Assembly (NCBI GenBank): GCA_016177765.1
Contig: JACOUP010000008.1
Span: 563,021 to 627,020, forward strand
Direction: 5' to 3'
Origin: Deltaproteobacteria bacterium
Lineage (GTDB): Bacteria; UBA10199; JACPAL01; JACOUP01
DNA length: 64,000 bases
Every line of letters begins with the position of its first letter. Within the stretch, counting starts at the first letter, position 1. Both the position numbers and the translations under genes were made by a program. The notes under the pieces are model-generated. The model saw only the letters and a program-made list of their open reading frames with translations. It ran no database searches and was not told where the DNA came from. Below are positions 1 to 8,605 of this stretch, one piece after another.

Positions 1-47
1 CGCGAAAAATACCGGCTCTTCTCCTACGGGGATTGCATGCTCATTAT

Positions 48-542
48 CTAGGGGCGGGGAGTTTCAGAAGAGGAACAGACCGCAACACACTGAGGGTCGG
101 TAAAAAAGAGACTCGCCCTCTTGGGAGGATTGTTGGGATCAAGCGCGCACTGGGCGGTTGGGGGATTTTCAGGCGCTGAGACCTCACCAAAGACAAGGGT
201 GACCCCTTCTTCTACCATCGTCACCGCGGGACTATAACATTCCCCCTCCTCCCGCTGTTCTGAGATCAGGATATTATTCGGGAGAATGACGGCAGTACGG
301 CAAATTGGAAGGTTTTTGAAAATCCCGACCTTGTCTTCCAAGCGGTAGGTGAGCCGCCCCTCTTTTACCCTAATATAGAGATCGTAGGGAGGAGAAGGCT
401 CCGACTTCTTCGTTCGGGAAGGTTCTATGCGGGAGTAGTGAAACTCTCCCTCTTTTGTCCGCCCAACATAGGTCAGCCGGATCGGAAAATCGTCATCGCG
501 TTGGATGCGGCGGTCCTGAAGACAGGGGAATTGCTGGCCCAT
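48..542 (-). CDS. hypothetical protein, 164 aa
   Basis: Unrecognised protein. It begins with ATG at 542 and ends with TAG at 48-50. The composition is mixed and polar with an even spread of charged residues. There is no signal peptide or membrane segment. Several beta-prone stretches (LTYVGRTKEGEFHYS, YDLYIRVKEGRLTYRL) suggest a small beta-rich soluble domain. It lies downstream of ispH on the same strand with a 43-base gap and could be its operon partner. I see no catalytic motif and assign no function. The length and the lack of a better competing frame support it being real. Confidence 0.6.
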   Translation of the reverse strand: MGQQFPCLQDRRIQRDDDFPIRLTYVGRTKEGEFHYSRIEPSRTKKSEPSPPYDLYIRVKEGRLTYRLEDKVGIFKNLPICRTAVILPNNILISEQREEGECYSPAVTMVEEGVTLVFGEVSAPENPPTAQCALDPNNPPKRASLFFTDPQCVAVCSSSETPRP

Positions 543-585
543 ACACCCCTATTCTCGGCAAGATCCGGGCTAAAGTTGCCTTTTT

Positions 586-1779
586 TTAAAGGGACTGACG
601 AAAAGAAAGGACCTTTTCCACCACCTCCCCCATCACCTGGTTGGGGGTGGAGGCACCGGAGGTAATGCCGATTTGAAGAGGGCCTGACGGGAGCCAGTTT
701 TCAGTCATGACAGTCTCAAACTGGCCAAACGGTTTGTGGCGGATCGCCTGGGGGGAAACAAGACAATCGGCGTCTTCAATATGATACGTGGTCACAAAGG
801 AGGAGGCCATCTTGGCCAGATGATTCGTGTTGCTGGAATTGTAGCCGCCGATGACGACCATGAGATCCAGTTTTTCCTTTTTGAGATTCAGGATCGCATT
901 TTGACGGTCTTCAGTGGCGCTGCAGATGGTATCAAAATTCCTGAAATGGTCATGGACATGTTTTTCGCCGTACCTCTTCACCATCGCTTCCTTCAATCGA
1001 TCGGCAATCGCCAGCGATTCGCTCATCAGCATCGTGGTCTGATTGGCAACACCGACACGCCGGAGGTCCTGGTCTGGATCAAACCCTGGGGAGACCGCCT
1101 TGGCAAATTTTTGGAGAAATATTTTCTTATCCCCTGAACGACGAATGTAGTCACAAACAGTCTCCACCTCCGGCATGTTCAAAACCACCAGATATTTCCC
1201 GTTGGGGTAGGCCAAAACCCGGGAACTGGTTGCCTGCGTCTCTTCATGATAAACCTTCCCATGAATCACCGCAGTAAATCCCTCCTCGGCATAACTCTCC
1301 ACCCTCTTCCAGACATTCAGGACCGACCCGCAGATGGTATCCACCAAGATGCATCCTTTTTCCTTCAGTTTTCGGATTTGTGAAGCGGTCGCTCCAAAGG
1401 CGGGAAGCACCACGACATCCTCTTTCGCCACCTCATCGTAGTCTGTCAGGAAACGAACCCCCATCTTCTGGAGGTTATTGTTGACACGGGGGTTGTGAAT
1501 GATCTGCGCAGTCAGGTAGATTTTTTTATCCGGAAAACGCTCGTGCGTCTCATAGGCCAGATCCACCGCTCTATCGACACCGTAACAAAAACCAAAAGAG
1601 CTGGCCAGATGAAAAGTCAGATCCCCGGCAGTCCAGAGGTTCCCGGCCGCCTGGATCTTGGAAACGATATCGCTGTAATAATCCTTCGTCAGCTGCCCCT
1701 TAATCTGTTCCTTCAAACCAAAGCTCTTCCGATGAATCTGGCCCGGATCAAAGCTCTCGGCCTTCAGGTGGGAAGTCAT
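586..1779 (-). CDS. ispH: 4-hydroxy-3-methylbut-2-enyl diphosphate reductase (IspH, long form)
   Basis: Last enzyme of the MEP isoprenoid pathway. It reduces HMBPP to IPP and DMAPP with a [4Fe-4S] cluster. The three conserved cluster cysteines are visible at about residues 65 (FGFCYGV), 150 (DTICGSV) and 286 (DTICSATEDRQ), along with the substrate-binding histidines in QIIHNPRVN and the HGKVYHEE segment. At 397 aa it is the long type with an N-terminal extension of about 50 residues, as in cyanobacterial-type IspH, rather than the roughly 310-aa enterobacterial type. The ATG at 1777-1779 is divergent from tgt. Its product supplies the substrates that the polyprenyl-synthetase-like gene near 38-39 kb would use. 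Confidence 0.95.
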   Translation of the reverse strand: MTSHLKAESFDPGQIHRKSFGLKEQIKGQLTKDYYSDIVSKIQAAGNLWTAGDLTFHLASSFGFCYGVDRAVDLAYETHERFPDKKIYLTAQIIHNPRVNNNLQKMGVRFLTDYDEVAKEDVVVLPAFGATASQIRKLKEKGCILVDTICGSVLNVWKRVESYAEEGFTAVIHGKVYHEETQATSSRVLAYPNGKYLVVLNMPEVETVCDYIRRSGDKKIFLQKFAKAVSPGFDPDQDLRRVGVANQTTMLMSESLAIADRLKEAMVKRYGEKHVHDHFRNFDTICSATEDRQNAILNLKKEKLDLMVVIGGYNSSNTNHLAKMASSFVTTYHIEDADCLVSPQAIRHKPFGQFETVMTENWLPSGPLQIGITSGASTPNQVMGEVVEKVLSFRQSL

Positions 1780-1827
1780 AAGTAATCATTGAAATCGTAT
1801 TCCAGCTGTGAAATCAAGTGCAAACCG

Positions 1828-2988
1828 ATGCCCCCCTTCCGCCTCCTTAATAAGGAGAGAACCACCCAAGCCCGGAGGGGAGAAATAACAACTCCCCACG
1901 GCACGATTGCAACCCCTGTCTTCATGCCGGTCGGGACCGCCGCCACCGTCAAGGCGGTAACCTCGGAGGAGTTGGAAGCGCTGGGGGCCGAGATCATTCT
2001 GGGAAACACCTACCACCTGATGCTCCGGCCGGGGGAAAAGGTTGTGGAAAAGCTGGGGGGGCTTCACCAGTTCATGGGGTGGCAACGACCGATCCTGACC
2101 GATTCCGGAGGCTATCAAGTTTTTAGTCTGGCCCTCAGGCGTAAAATCCTGCCGGAGGGCGTCTGTTTTCAATCTCATATTGATGGGGATGAATATTTTC
2201 TAACGCCACAAAGGGCAATTGAAATTCAAGAGGCGTTGGGGAGTGATATCGCGATGGTGCTGGATGAATGCACCCCGTACCCGGCCACACGGGAAGAGGC
2301 GGAGAAATCGATGCGCCTCTCATTGGAATGGGCAAAGAAATCGCTGATTGCAAAATCCCCCTTCCGTCCCCCTTTGTCAAAGGGGGAAACAGGGGGATTT
2401 TTAAACCGTCCTTTGCTTTTTGGCATCATCCAGGGGGGTTTTTACCCGGATCTCCGAAAAAACTGTCTTGACGAACTGGCCTCACACCCGTTTGACGGCC
2501 TGGCGCTGGGAGGGCTCTCTGTCGGCGAACCCCAAGAAGCTTGCTACACGATCGGGAGTGAAATCACCCCTCTCCTGCCGGCCGACAAGCCACGCTACCT
2601 CATGGGGATGGGGCTTCCTGAAGATATTGTGGAGGCAGTGGGCTGGGGGGTCGATATGTTTGATTGCGTGATCCCGACACGCAACGCCCGAAACGGCCAG
2701 CTCTTTACCCCTTCCGGCCCGATCCAGATCAAACAGACCCAGTACCGCGAAGACCCCCGTCCGATTGACGAAAATTGTTCTTGCCCCGTCTGCAAAAAGT
2801 ATAGTAGAGCCTACCTGCGCCATTTATACTTGGCGAAGGAAATTTTATCGCCCTGTCTCAACACGATCCACAACCTTCATTTCTACCTGGATTTGATGAG
2901 AAGGATCCGGCGGGCGATCGAAGAAAACAGGTACTCTCAATTCAAAAAGGAGTTTTATGCAAAGTATAGCCCTCGCCCAAACCAGTAG
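1828..2988 (+). CDS. tgt: queuine/preQ1 tRNA-ribosyltransferase (Tgt) with an in-frame repeat insertion
   Basis: Exchanges guanine-34 of GUN-anticodon tRNAs for preQ1 in queuosine synthesis. The TIM-barrel landmarks are present: TDSGGYQ with catalytic Asp92, the nucleophile Asp279 in MFDCVIPTRNARNG, and the zinc site Cys317, Cys319, Cys322 and His348. I chose the ATG at 1828; the open frame extends back to a TTG at 1789, which adds 13 unconserved residues. Residues about 176-193 (AKSPFRPPLSKGETGGF), just before the conserved LFGIIQGG, are encoded by a palindromic repeat inserted in frame. It heads the tgt-yajC-secD-secF-recJ run, and the queC and queE genes are 11 kb away. Confidence 0.95.
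   Translation: MPPFRLLNKERTTQARRGEITTPHGTIATPVFMPVGTAATVKAVTSEELEALGAEIILGNTYHLMLRPGEKVVEKLGGLHQFMGWQRPILTDSGGYQVFSLALRRKILPEGVCFQSHIDGDEYFLTPQRAIEIQEALGSDIAMVLDECTPYPATREEAEKSMRLSLEWAKKSLIAKSPFRPPLSKGETGGFLNRPLLFGIIQGGFYPDLRKNCLDELASHPFDGLALGGLSVGEPQEACYTIGSEITPLLPADKPRYLMGMGLPEDIVEAVGWGVDMFDCVIPTRNARNGQLFTPSGPIQIKQTQYREDPRPIDENCSCPVCKKYSRAYLRHLYLAKEILSPCLNTIHNLHFYLDLMRRIRRAIEENRYSQFKKEFYAKYSPRPNQ
2352..2401. repeat. C5/G5 palindromic repeat inserted inside tgt
   Basis: A 50-bp nested inverted repeat. The outer arms are AAAATCCCCC (2352-2361) and GGGGGATTTT (2392-2401), and the inner arms CCCCCTTTG and CAAAGGGGG flank a short loop. This type of repeat is common in intergenic regions of many environmental bacteria. 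Here it sits in frame in tgt and adds about 17 residues before the LFGIIQGG motif. Confidence 0.85.
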
Positions 2989-3334
2989 TTCCCCAACACC
3001 GGCAACAAAAGCAGGTCCTGGAGGGACCCTCGGGATGTTTGTCCCGATGATCCTTGTTTTTGCCATCTTCTATTTCCTCATCATCCGTCCCCAGGCCAAA
3101 CAGCAGAAACAACACAAGGCGTTGCTGAGCCAGATCAAGAGGGGGGATGAGGTGGTCACCACCTCCGGGATCCATGGCAGGGTCCACGGTCTCGCCGACA
3201 ATACCGTCACCCTGGAGATTGCCGAAAACATCCGGATCCGGATAGAAAAGGCACAGATCGCCCGGCTCAAGGGTGATTCACCCAAGAGTGATTCACTCAA
3301 GGGTGATTCACCCAGGGGTGAGTCTTCCAAATAG
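2957..3334 (+). CDS. yajC: Sec translocon accessory subunit YajC
   Basis: Small single-span membrane protein that associates with SecDF during protein export. There is a short periplasmic N-terminus, one hydrophobic helix at about residues 27-46 (GMFVPMILVFAIFYFLIIRP) followed by the family hallmark RPQAKQQKQ, and then the cytoplasmic domain with GDEVVTTSGIHGRV. It overlaps the end of tgt by 32 bases and abuts secD. The last 20 or so residues (KGDSPKSDSLKGDSPRGESSK-like) are not YajC sequence; they are encoded by a 15-bp palindromic tandem array. Confidence 0.95.
   Translation: MQSIALAQTSSSPTPATKAGPGGTLGMFVPMILVFAIFYFLIIRPQAKQQKQHKALLSQIKRGDEVVTTSGIHGRVHGLADNTVTLEIAENIRIRIEKAQIARLKGDSPKSDSLKGDSPRGESSK
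3268..3325. repeat. 15-bp palindromic tandem array in the yajC 3' end
   Basis: Three complete units and one degenerate unit with a 15-bp period. Cores: GGGTG-ATT-CACCC at 3271-3283, GAGTG-ATT-CACTC at 3286-3298, GGGTG-ATT-CACCC at 3301-3313, then GGGTGAGTC. The middle unit changes both sides of the stem (G to A and C to T), so pairing is kept while Gly becomes Ser and Pro becomes Leu. The array encodes K-G-D-S-P type pentapeptides at the protein's C-terminus. Confidence 0.9.
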
Positions 3335-5038
3335 ATGCGCTGGAAACTCTATTCCATTGCCACAGCCACCCTCCTCTCCATCTACCTCCTGATTCCCACC
3401 TTCGGAAATTTCAAGGAGAAGAAAGAGGCGCCAGACGGCCTCCTGCACCCCTGGTATTTTAAATTATTTCCGGACCAGCAGATTAACCTTGGACTTGATC
3501 TCAAGGGGGGGATCTACCTCGAACTGGAGGTCAAACTGGACGAGGCCTTTGCCAACAGGGTTGATCTGATCTCCTCGGAAATCCGACGCAACTACGATGA
3601 AAAAGAAGGACTCACCCAGGTTGACCGTCAGGACAAGCCGCTTCGTCTCCTTCTCGAGGCCCGGAACGAACCGGATCGGGTGAAGGTCAAAGAGTATCTC
3701 AAGGAACAGTACCGTGAAACCTTGACGCTTGAAACGGAGGCGGCCACGACGCTGACGTACCACCTCTCCGAGGCGTATCAAAAGAACCTGCATGACCAGA
3801 CACTCCGTCAGGCCGTTGAAACGGTACGGAACCGGATCGACCGGTATGGGGTGGCGGAACCGACCATCCAACGCCTGGGAGGCAACAAGATCGCCATCGA
3901 ACTCCCCGGAATTAAAGATCCGGAGAGGGCCATAGAAATCATCAAGAAGGCCGGGCGGCTGGAATTCAAGATGGTGGATGAGACGGTTTCAACAGCCGAA
4001 CTCCAGAAATCGGTTTCTGAAGTCCGTTCGCAACTCAATCTCCCGGAAGGTTTCTCACGACAGATTGTGGAAAAAATCAATGAAACCCTCAAGAACAAGA
4101 TCCCTGCCGATGCCGAAGTCGCCTTTGAGATTCAGGTTGATCCGATTACCCGAAAGACGGTCGGGGGAACCCCTTATCTTCTCAAAAAGAAGGCGGAGAT
4201 CACCGGTGATATGCTCCGAAACGCCCAAGTCAATATCCAAAACAATGAACCGTACGTCAGTCTCTCCTTCAATAATCTGGGGACAAAGCTGTTTGCCGAC
4301 CTGACGCGACAGAATATCAAGGGGCGACTGGCTATCCTGCTGGATGGCAATGTCACCAAGGCCCCGGTCATCCAGAGCGAGATCCCGAACGGCGAGGCCC
4401 AGATCACCCTCGGTTGGGGCAATTATAACGCCCTGCTGAAGGAGGCCGAAGATCTGACGCTTGTCCTCCGCGAAGGGGCGCTTCCGGCAAGACTGGAGGA
4501 ATTGACCAAGACCGTCATTGGCCCTTCACTCGGGCTGGATTCCATCAAGAAGGGGGTCCGTTCGTCGTTGGCCGCCGCCCTGGTTGTCATCCTCTTCATG
4601 ATTTTTTACTACAAGCTCTCCGGTCTCTATGCCAATCTATCCCTGCTCCTGAATATCCTTTTTGTTTTAGCGGCCCTGACCCTCTTTGGAGGGACCTTGA
4701 CCCTTCCCGGTATTGCCGGCATTGTCCTGACCATCGGTATGGCGGTGGACGCGAATGTGATTATTTTTGAAAGGATCAAGGAGGAGTTGCAGGCAGGAAA
4801 AATGGCCAAGGCCGCCGTGGGGGCCGGCTATCAAAATGCGATGAGCGCCATCGTTGATTCCAACCTGACAACCCTCCTCTCGGGGCTCGTCCTCTACCAA
4901 TTTGGCACCGGCCCGATCCGGGGATTCGCCGTCACCCTGATGATCGGCATCCTGACAACCCTGTTTACGGCGATTGTCGTCACCAGGGTCTTTCAGGACT
5001 GGGCGACTCGAGGACAAAACGCCAAGGTGAGCATCTGA
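3335..5038 (+). CDS. secD: protein translocase subunit SecD
   Basis: RND-family membrane protein that with SecF uses proton motive force to pull preproteins through SecYEG. At 567 aa it has TM1 near the N-terminus, then GLDLKGGIYLELEV, a large periplasmic domain, and five C-terminal membrane helices (about residues 410-560). The conserved intramembrane segment GMAVDANVIIFERIKEEL lies in this region. It starts directly after the yajC stop and ends one base before secF. Confidence 0.96.
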   Translation: MRWKLYSIATATLLSIYLLIPTFGNFKEKKEAPDGLLHPWYFKLFPDQQINLGLDLKGGIYLELEVKLDEAFANRVDLISSEIRRNYDEKEGLTQVDRQDKPLRLLLEARNEPDRVKVKEYLKEQYRETLTLETEAATTLTYHLSEAYQKNLHDQTLRQAVETVRNRIDRYGVAEPTIQRLGGNKIAIELPGIKDPERAIEIIKKAGRLEFKMVDETVSTAELQKSVSEVRSQLNLPEGFSRQIVEKINETLKNKIPADAEVAFEIQVDPITRKTVGGTPYLLKKKAEITGDMLRNAQVNIQNNEPYVSLSFNNLGTKLFADLTRQNIKGRLAILLDGNVTKAPVIQSEIPNGEAQITLGWGNYNALLKEAEDLTLVLREGALPARLEELTKTVIGPSLGLDSIKKGVRSSLAAALVVILFMIFYYKLSGLYANLSLLLNILFVLAALTLFGGTLTLPGIAGIVLTIGMAVDANVIIFERIKEELQAGKMAKAAVGAGYQNAMSAIVDSNLTTLLSGLVLYQFGTGPIRGFAVTLMIGILTTLFTAIVVTRVFQDWATRGQNAKVSI

Positions 5039-5039
5039 C

Positions 5040-5978
5040 ATGAACTTCCGCCTGACATCGTTTCCCTTCATCCGTTACCAGCGGTTCTTTGTCACCCTCT
5101 CCGTCATCCTTGTGTCCGGTTCCCTCTTCCTGACCTTTTACAGAGGTCTCCACTATGGCACCGACTTTACCGGCGGGATCAAACTCCAGTACCGTTTCAC
5201 CGAGGCTCTCTCTGAAGAGAGGCTCCGTTCCTTGCTGGATCCCAAACTCCTGGGTGACGCACTCTTGGGTGATTTTACCATCCAACGGGTCGGTCCCGAC
5301 AAGGAAAACCGGTTCGCCCTGAAATTCCAGCAAAAAGAAGGGATCGCCATCGAAGCGCTGTCAAAAAGGGTTCAGGCCTCATTTCAGCAAAAGGGGGTCT
5401 CGGCCACCTTGGAACAAGAGGATGCGGTGGGTCCCAAGGCTGGAAAAGAACTGCGTAAAAAAGGGCAGCTTTCCTTGATCGTCGCCTGTCTCCTGATCCT
5501 GATCTACATCGGTTACCGGTTCGACTTCTACTTTGCCCCCGGTGCGATCATCGCCCTGATCCATGACGTCCTCGTCACAGTCGGCGGCCTTGCCTTGACC
5601 GGCCGGGAATTTACCCTCACGACGGTTGCCGCACTCCTCACCATTATCGGTTACTCCGTGAATGACACCATTATCATCTACGATCGGGTGCGCGAAGATT
5701 TAAAAAAACACCCGAAGATGCCGCTTCCGGAACTGGTCAATCTCTCCATCAACGAAACCCTCTCCCGAACGATTATCACCAGCCTGACCGTCTTCTTTGT
5801 TGTAACCATCCTCTACCTCTTCGGAGAGGGGGAGATCGAAGGGTTCGGGTTCGCCATGATTATCGGTGTGGTGGCCGGGAGTTATTCAACCATTTTTGTC
5901 GCCAGTCCTGTCTACCTCTTCCTGAAAAAATGGGTCCCGCGCCTGGAGGTCTGGTGGCAGGCAAGAAAACAGGCCTGA
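5040..5978 (+). CDS. secF: protein translocase subunit SecF
   Basis: Partner of SecD. At 312 aa it has TM1 at about residues 18-37, the motif YGTDFTGGIKLQYRF at the start of the periplasmic domain, and five C-terminal helices with the hallmark YSVNDTIIIYDRVRED. The segment LLGDALLGDFT near residue 75 looks faintly like a decayed copy of the palindromic repeat found elsewhere in the window, but this is too weak to call. Its 3' end overlaps the recJ open frame. Confidence 0.96.
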   Translation: MNFRLTSFPFIRYQRFFVTLSVILVSGSLFLTFYRGLHYGTDFTGGIKLQYRFTEALSEERLRSLLDPKLLGDALLGDFTIQRVGPDKENRFALKFQQKEGIAIEALSKRVQASFQQKGVSATLEQEDAVGPKAGKELRKKGQLSLIVACLLILIYIGYRFDFYFAPGAIIALIHDVLVTVGGLALTGREFTLTTVAALLTIIGYSVNDTIIIYDRVREDLKKHPKMPLPELVNLSINETLSRTIITSLTVFFVVTILYLFGEGEIEGFGFAMIIGVVAGSYSTIFVASPVYLFLKKWVPRLEVWWQARKQA

Positions 5979-7645
5979 CAGAGATCCCCGAGGACCCTCA
6001 GGGTCTATCCCAAAAGACAGGTTTAAGTCGAACAGTCTGCCAACTCCTTTTCAACCGCGGTTTCCGCACCGCCGAAGAGATCAGTCGTTACCTCTACGGC
6101 AGTTTGAGAAATCTCCCGCCCCCCTCTTCCCTGCCCGATATGGAGAAGGGGGTTGCCCGGATCCGTCAGGCCCTCTCACACCGGGAAAAAATCTTTCTCT
6201 TTGGCGATTACGATGTGGATGGGGTGACCGGAACGGCGATCCTTCAACTCTTTTTGCAATCCCAGGGGGGTGATGTCTCTCCACTCCTTCCAAACCGCTT
6301 CACTGACGGTTATGGACTGAGTCATCCGGTGATCCACAAAGTCTCTGACGGAGGAGGTCGTCTCCTCATCACGATCGACAACGGGACAAAGGCCGAAGGA
6401 CCGATCCGATTTGCGAAAGAAAAAGGGATTGATGTCATCATCCTCGATCACCATGAAACGCCGGAGACCGATCCGGGGGCGATCGCCCTGATCAATCCAA
6501 AAAAGGAGAGGGACGAAGCCAGACAACTACCTCTCTGTTCTGCGGGACTCGCCTTTTACCTGGTGGCCGCCCTCCGGGCCTCACTGCGCCAGCCCGGCTC
6601 CCCTCCCCTGGAATCGCCGCTCATCCCTTATCTTGATCTGGTCGCCTTGGGAACCGTCGCCGACATCGTCCCCTTGATCGGGGTCAATCGTCTCCTGGTG
6701 AGAGAAGGTCTAAAGGTCCTTTCGAACAGCTCCCGGATCGGCCTTCAAAGATTAAAGGAGGAGGCCTCGCTGAAAGAAGCCTCATTATCAACGGGTCATA
6801 TTGGATTTCGTCTGGCCCCTCGGTTGAATGCCTCCGGGCGTCTGGAAGATGCCTCCCTTTCGCTAGAACTCCTGACCACCAACGATCTTTTAAGGGCCGG
6901 CGCCCTGGCCCGACAACTGGAGTCGATCAACCGTCGGCGACAAGAGATTGAAGAAGGGATTCTTCAAGAAGCTGAAGAACTTTTGGAGGCTCGCCCTCCT
7001 TCTGATGGGGCGGGGATCGCCCTTGCCAGGGAGGGATGGCACGAGGGGGTTCTGGGGATTGTTGCCGCCCGCCTGACGGAGAGATACGCGAGGCCGGCGT
7101 TAGTCCTCACCATCCGAGAAAACGATGTGAAAGGGTCCGGTCGGTCGATCCGGGGTTTTGACCTGCATGATTGTCTCCTGGATTGTTCTTCATTCCTGGA
7201 TAAATGGGGGGGACATAAAGCGGCTGTCGGCCTGACCTTAAAGAAACAAAATCTTCAACCTTTTCTCGATCAATTCAGCCAGGTTTCGATTGAAAAACTA
7301 AAAAAACTGGACGGGAAATCAGGGCACCGGGTCGATCTCTCTTTACCCTTCTCCGACCTCACCCCACAGTTGATCGAAGAACTCGCGGCGATGGAACCAT
7401 TCGGCTATGGCAACCCCGAACCGGTTTTCAGGACTTCTTCAGTCACTATCCGATCAGCCAAAATCGTTGGTAAAAACCACCTGAAAATGATCCTCTGCCA
7501 GGACAACATCACCTTAGACAGCATCCATTTTAATTACAGGGGGGAGATCCCCACACAGCCATTGTGCCACGTAACCTACACCCCCGAATGGAATGAGTGG
7601 AATGGCAATCGTGTTATCCAGCTTCGCATAAAAGAGATAAATTAA
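5930..7645 (+). CDS. recJ: single-stranded-DNA-specific exonuclease RecJ
   Basis: 5'-3' ssDNA exonuclease of the DHH family used in recombination and mismatch repair. The DHH motifs are clear: FGDYDVDGVTG (about residue 96), TIDNG, ILDHHETP, and LGTVADIVPL, followed by NASGRL and the DHHA1 segment SGRSIRGFDLHD...GGHKAAVG. At 571 aa it has the usual length. The frame opens at an ATG at 5930 inside secF; a GTG at 5954 is an alternative start and the N-terminus is uncertain by about 20 residues. It is the last gene of the tgt-sec run. Confidence 0.94.
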   Translation: MGPAPGGLVAGKKTGLTEIPEDPQGLSQKTGLSRTVCQLLFNRGFRTAEEISRYLYGSLRNLPPPSSLPDMEKGVARIRQALSHREKIFLFGDYDVDGVTGTAILQLFLQSQGGDVSPLLPNRFTDGYGLSHPVIHKVSDGGGRLLITIDNGTKAEGPIRFAKEKGIDVIILDHHETPETDPGAIALINPKKERDEARQLPLCSAGLAFYLVAALRASLRQPGSPPLESPLIPYLDLVALGTVADIVPLIGVNRLLVREGLKVLSNSSRIGLQRLKEEASLKEASLSTGHIGFRLAPRLNASGRLEDASLSLELLTTNDLLRAGALARQLESINRRRQEIEEGILQEAEELLEARPPSDGAGIALAREGWHEGVLGIVAARLTERYARPALVLTIRENDVKGSGRSIRGFDLHDCLLDCSSFLDKWGGHKAAVGLTLKKQNLQPFLDQFSQVSIEKLKKLDGKSGHRVDLSLPFSDLTPQLIEELAAMEPFGYGNPEPVFRTSSVTIRSAKIVGKNHLKMILCQDNITLDSIHFNYRGEIPTQPLCHVTYTPEWNEWNGNRVIQLRIKEIN

Positions 7646-7671
7646 GTGTTTTCAATAAGTTATAAAATAGT

Positions 7672-7722
7672 TAACGCGTCGCGTAAAATTCTATTGACGC
7701 CCCCTAACGCGTCGTGTTAGGT
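7672..7722 (+). promoter_or_regulatory. promoter with two palindromic operator copies
   Basis: Two copies of TAACGCGTCGYGTWA lie 33 bp apart, starting at 7672 and 7705. The second is a near-perfect palindrome (CTAACGCGTCGTGTTAG, seven of eight arm pairs). Between them is a -35-like TTGACG at 7694-7699, and the downstream copy covers the expected -10 region (TAGGTT). A repressor bound here would block the promoter of the gene at 7747. The three-helical-turn spacing suggests cooperative binding on one DNA face. The regulator itself is not evident nearby. Confidence 0.6.
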
Positions 7723-7746
7723 TGTTCTTAGAAAGGAAGGTGACTC

Positions 7747-8142
7747 ATGAGTCCCAAGAAAAAAGTCGTTTCTGGGTTACGCCAGAATCTGGAAGAGCTA
7801 GCCAACCGGGTCCATGCCGGTGAAATCTACGATGGTCTGGAAAGGGAAGTCCGCCGTGTCGGTGAAGAGATCCTCGACCGGGCCCACGAACTTGAACTCC
7901 TGCCTTTGAGAGAGCTGAGCGGTGATAAGATCGTTCGTGAAGCCAAAAGGAACCTGGGTGAGATCGTCGAAAAAATACAGGGGAGTGATCTCTTGGCCCG
8001 GGCCAAGCTGACCGCCCGGCAGACGAAGGCCCAGGTGCTCTCCATCCTCAGCATCCCGAGTCAGAATGAGGTGGTCCGACTGTCCCGAAAGATCACCACC
8101 CTCGAAAAAAGGGTCAATCACCTGACGCGAAAGGCCGCTTAA
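7747..8142 (+). CDS. small helical, phasin-like protein (131 aa)
   Basis: Highly charged, almost entirely alpha-helical protein with no signal peptide or membrane segment. The C-terminus carries a heptad pattern (VVRLSRKITTLEKRVNHLTRK) like the oligomerising zipper of polyhydroxyalkanoate granule phasins, and the N-terminus is basic. A GGAAGG Shine-Dalgarno lies 7 bases before the ATG. Phasin-like is an inference from composition and the zipper; a general coiled-coil stress protein is the alternative. It has its own operator-bearing promoter and is followed by a phosphatase-like gene. No PHA synthase is in the window. Confidence 0.45.
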   Translation: MSPKKKVVSGLRQNLEELANRVHAGEIYDGLEREVRRVGEEILDRAHELELLPLRELSGDKIVREAKRNLGEIVEKIQGSDLLARAKLTARQTKAQVLSILSIPSQNEVVRLSRKITTLEKRVNHLTRKAA

Positions 8143-8196
8143 GTAGTACCTCCTTTTTCCCTTGTACCTATTGATCACCCTGCTATTCTCCCCCCC

Positions 8197-8601
8197 GTGA
8201 AAATCCTCTTCGTGTGCGAATACAACGCCTGTCGGAGTCAAATGGCAGAGGGGCTGGCCCATACGTTCCTCCCGGGGAAATTTTCAATAACGAGTGCCGG
8301 CCTTTATCCTGGTGAGTTGAATCGGATCACCGTTGAGGTCATGCAAGAAATTGGCGTTGATCTTTCCGGGCAATATTCGAAGAGACTCACGGAGATGAAA
8401 GATATTTTTTTTGATCTTGTGGTTGTCCTGGCGGAACCAGCATGGGAAGCTGTTCAGGAGATTCAGGCAAAACAAAAAGTCCTCTGGCACTTTCAGGACC
8501 CAGTGGTAAAACCCGGAAGTTCCGAAGAGTTGAAAAAAAGAATTCGCATCGTTCGTGATGGAATCAAGAAACGGATCCAGGAGATGGCCCAGGGGAAATA
8601 A
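8197..8601 (+). CDS. low-molecular-weight tyrosine phosphatase / ArsC-fold protein
   Basis: The CX5R phosphate-binding loop is at residues 7-13 (CEYNACRSQMAEG), the fold shared by LMW protein tyrosine phosphatases and thioredoxin-linked arsenate reductases. A D-P pair in HFQDPVV supplies the likely general acid. The only cysteines are 7 and 12. The two further redox cysteines of the S. aureus-type arsenate reductase are absent, so phosphatase activity or a different reductant is as likely as arsenate reduction. It starts with GTG at 8197. Its stop falls just upstream of the GH15 gene. Confidence 0.75.
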   Translation: MKILFVCEYNACRSQMAEGLAHTFLPGKFSITSAGLYPGELNRITVEVMQEIGVDLSGQYSKRLTEMKDIFFDLVVVLAEPAWEAVQEIQAKQKVLWHFQDPVVKPGSSEELKKRIRIVRDGIKKRIQEMAQGK

Positions 8602-8605
8602 CTTT

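Noticed and set aside
3268-3325. Short CRISPR-like direct repeats in yajC and the pil genes
   Set aside because: Units are 15 bp with no unique spacers, are inside coding sequence in frame, and no cas genes are present. They are a palindromic microrepeat array.
5250-5280. Possible palindromic unit in secF (LLGDALLGDFT)
   Set aside because: Contains CTTGGGTGATT but the second stem half is missing. It could be ordinary SecF sequence; too degenerate to list.
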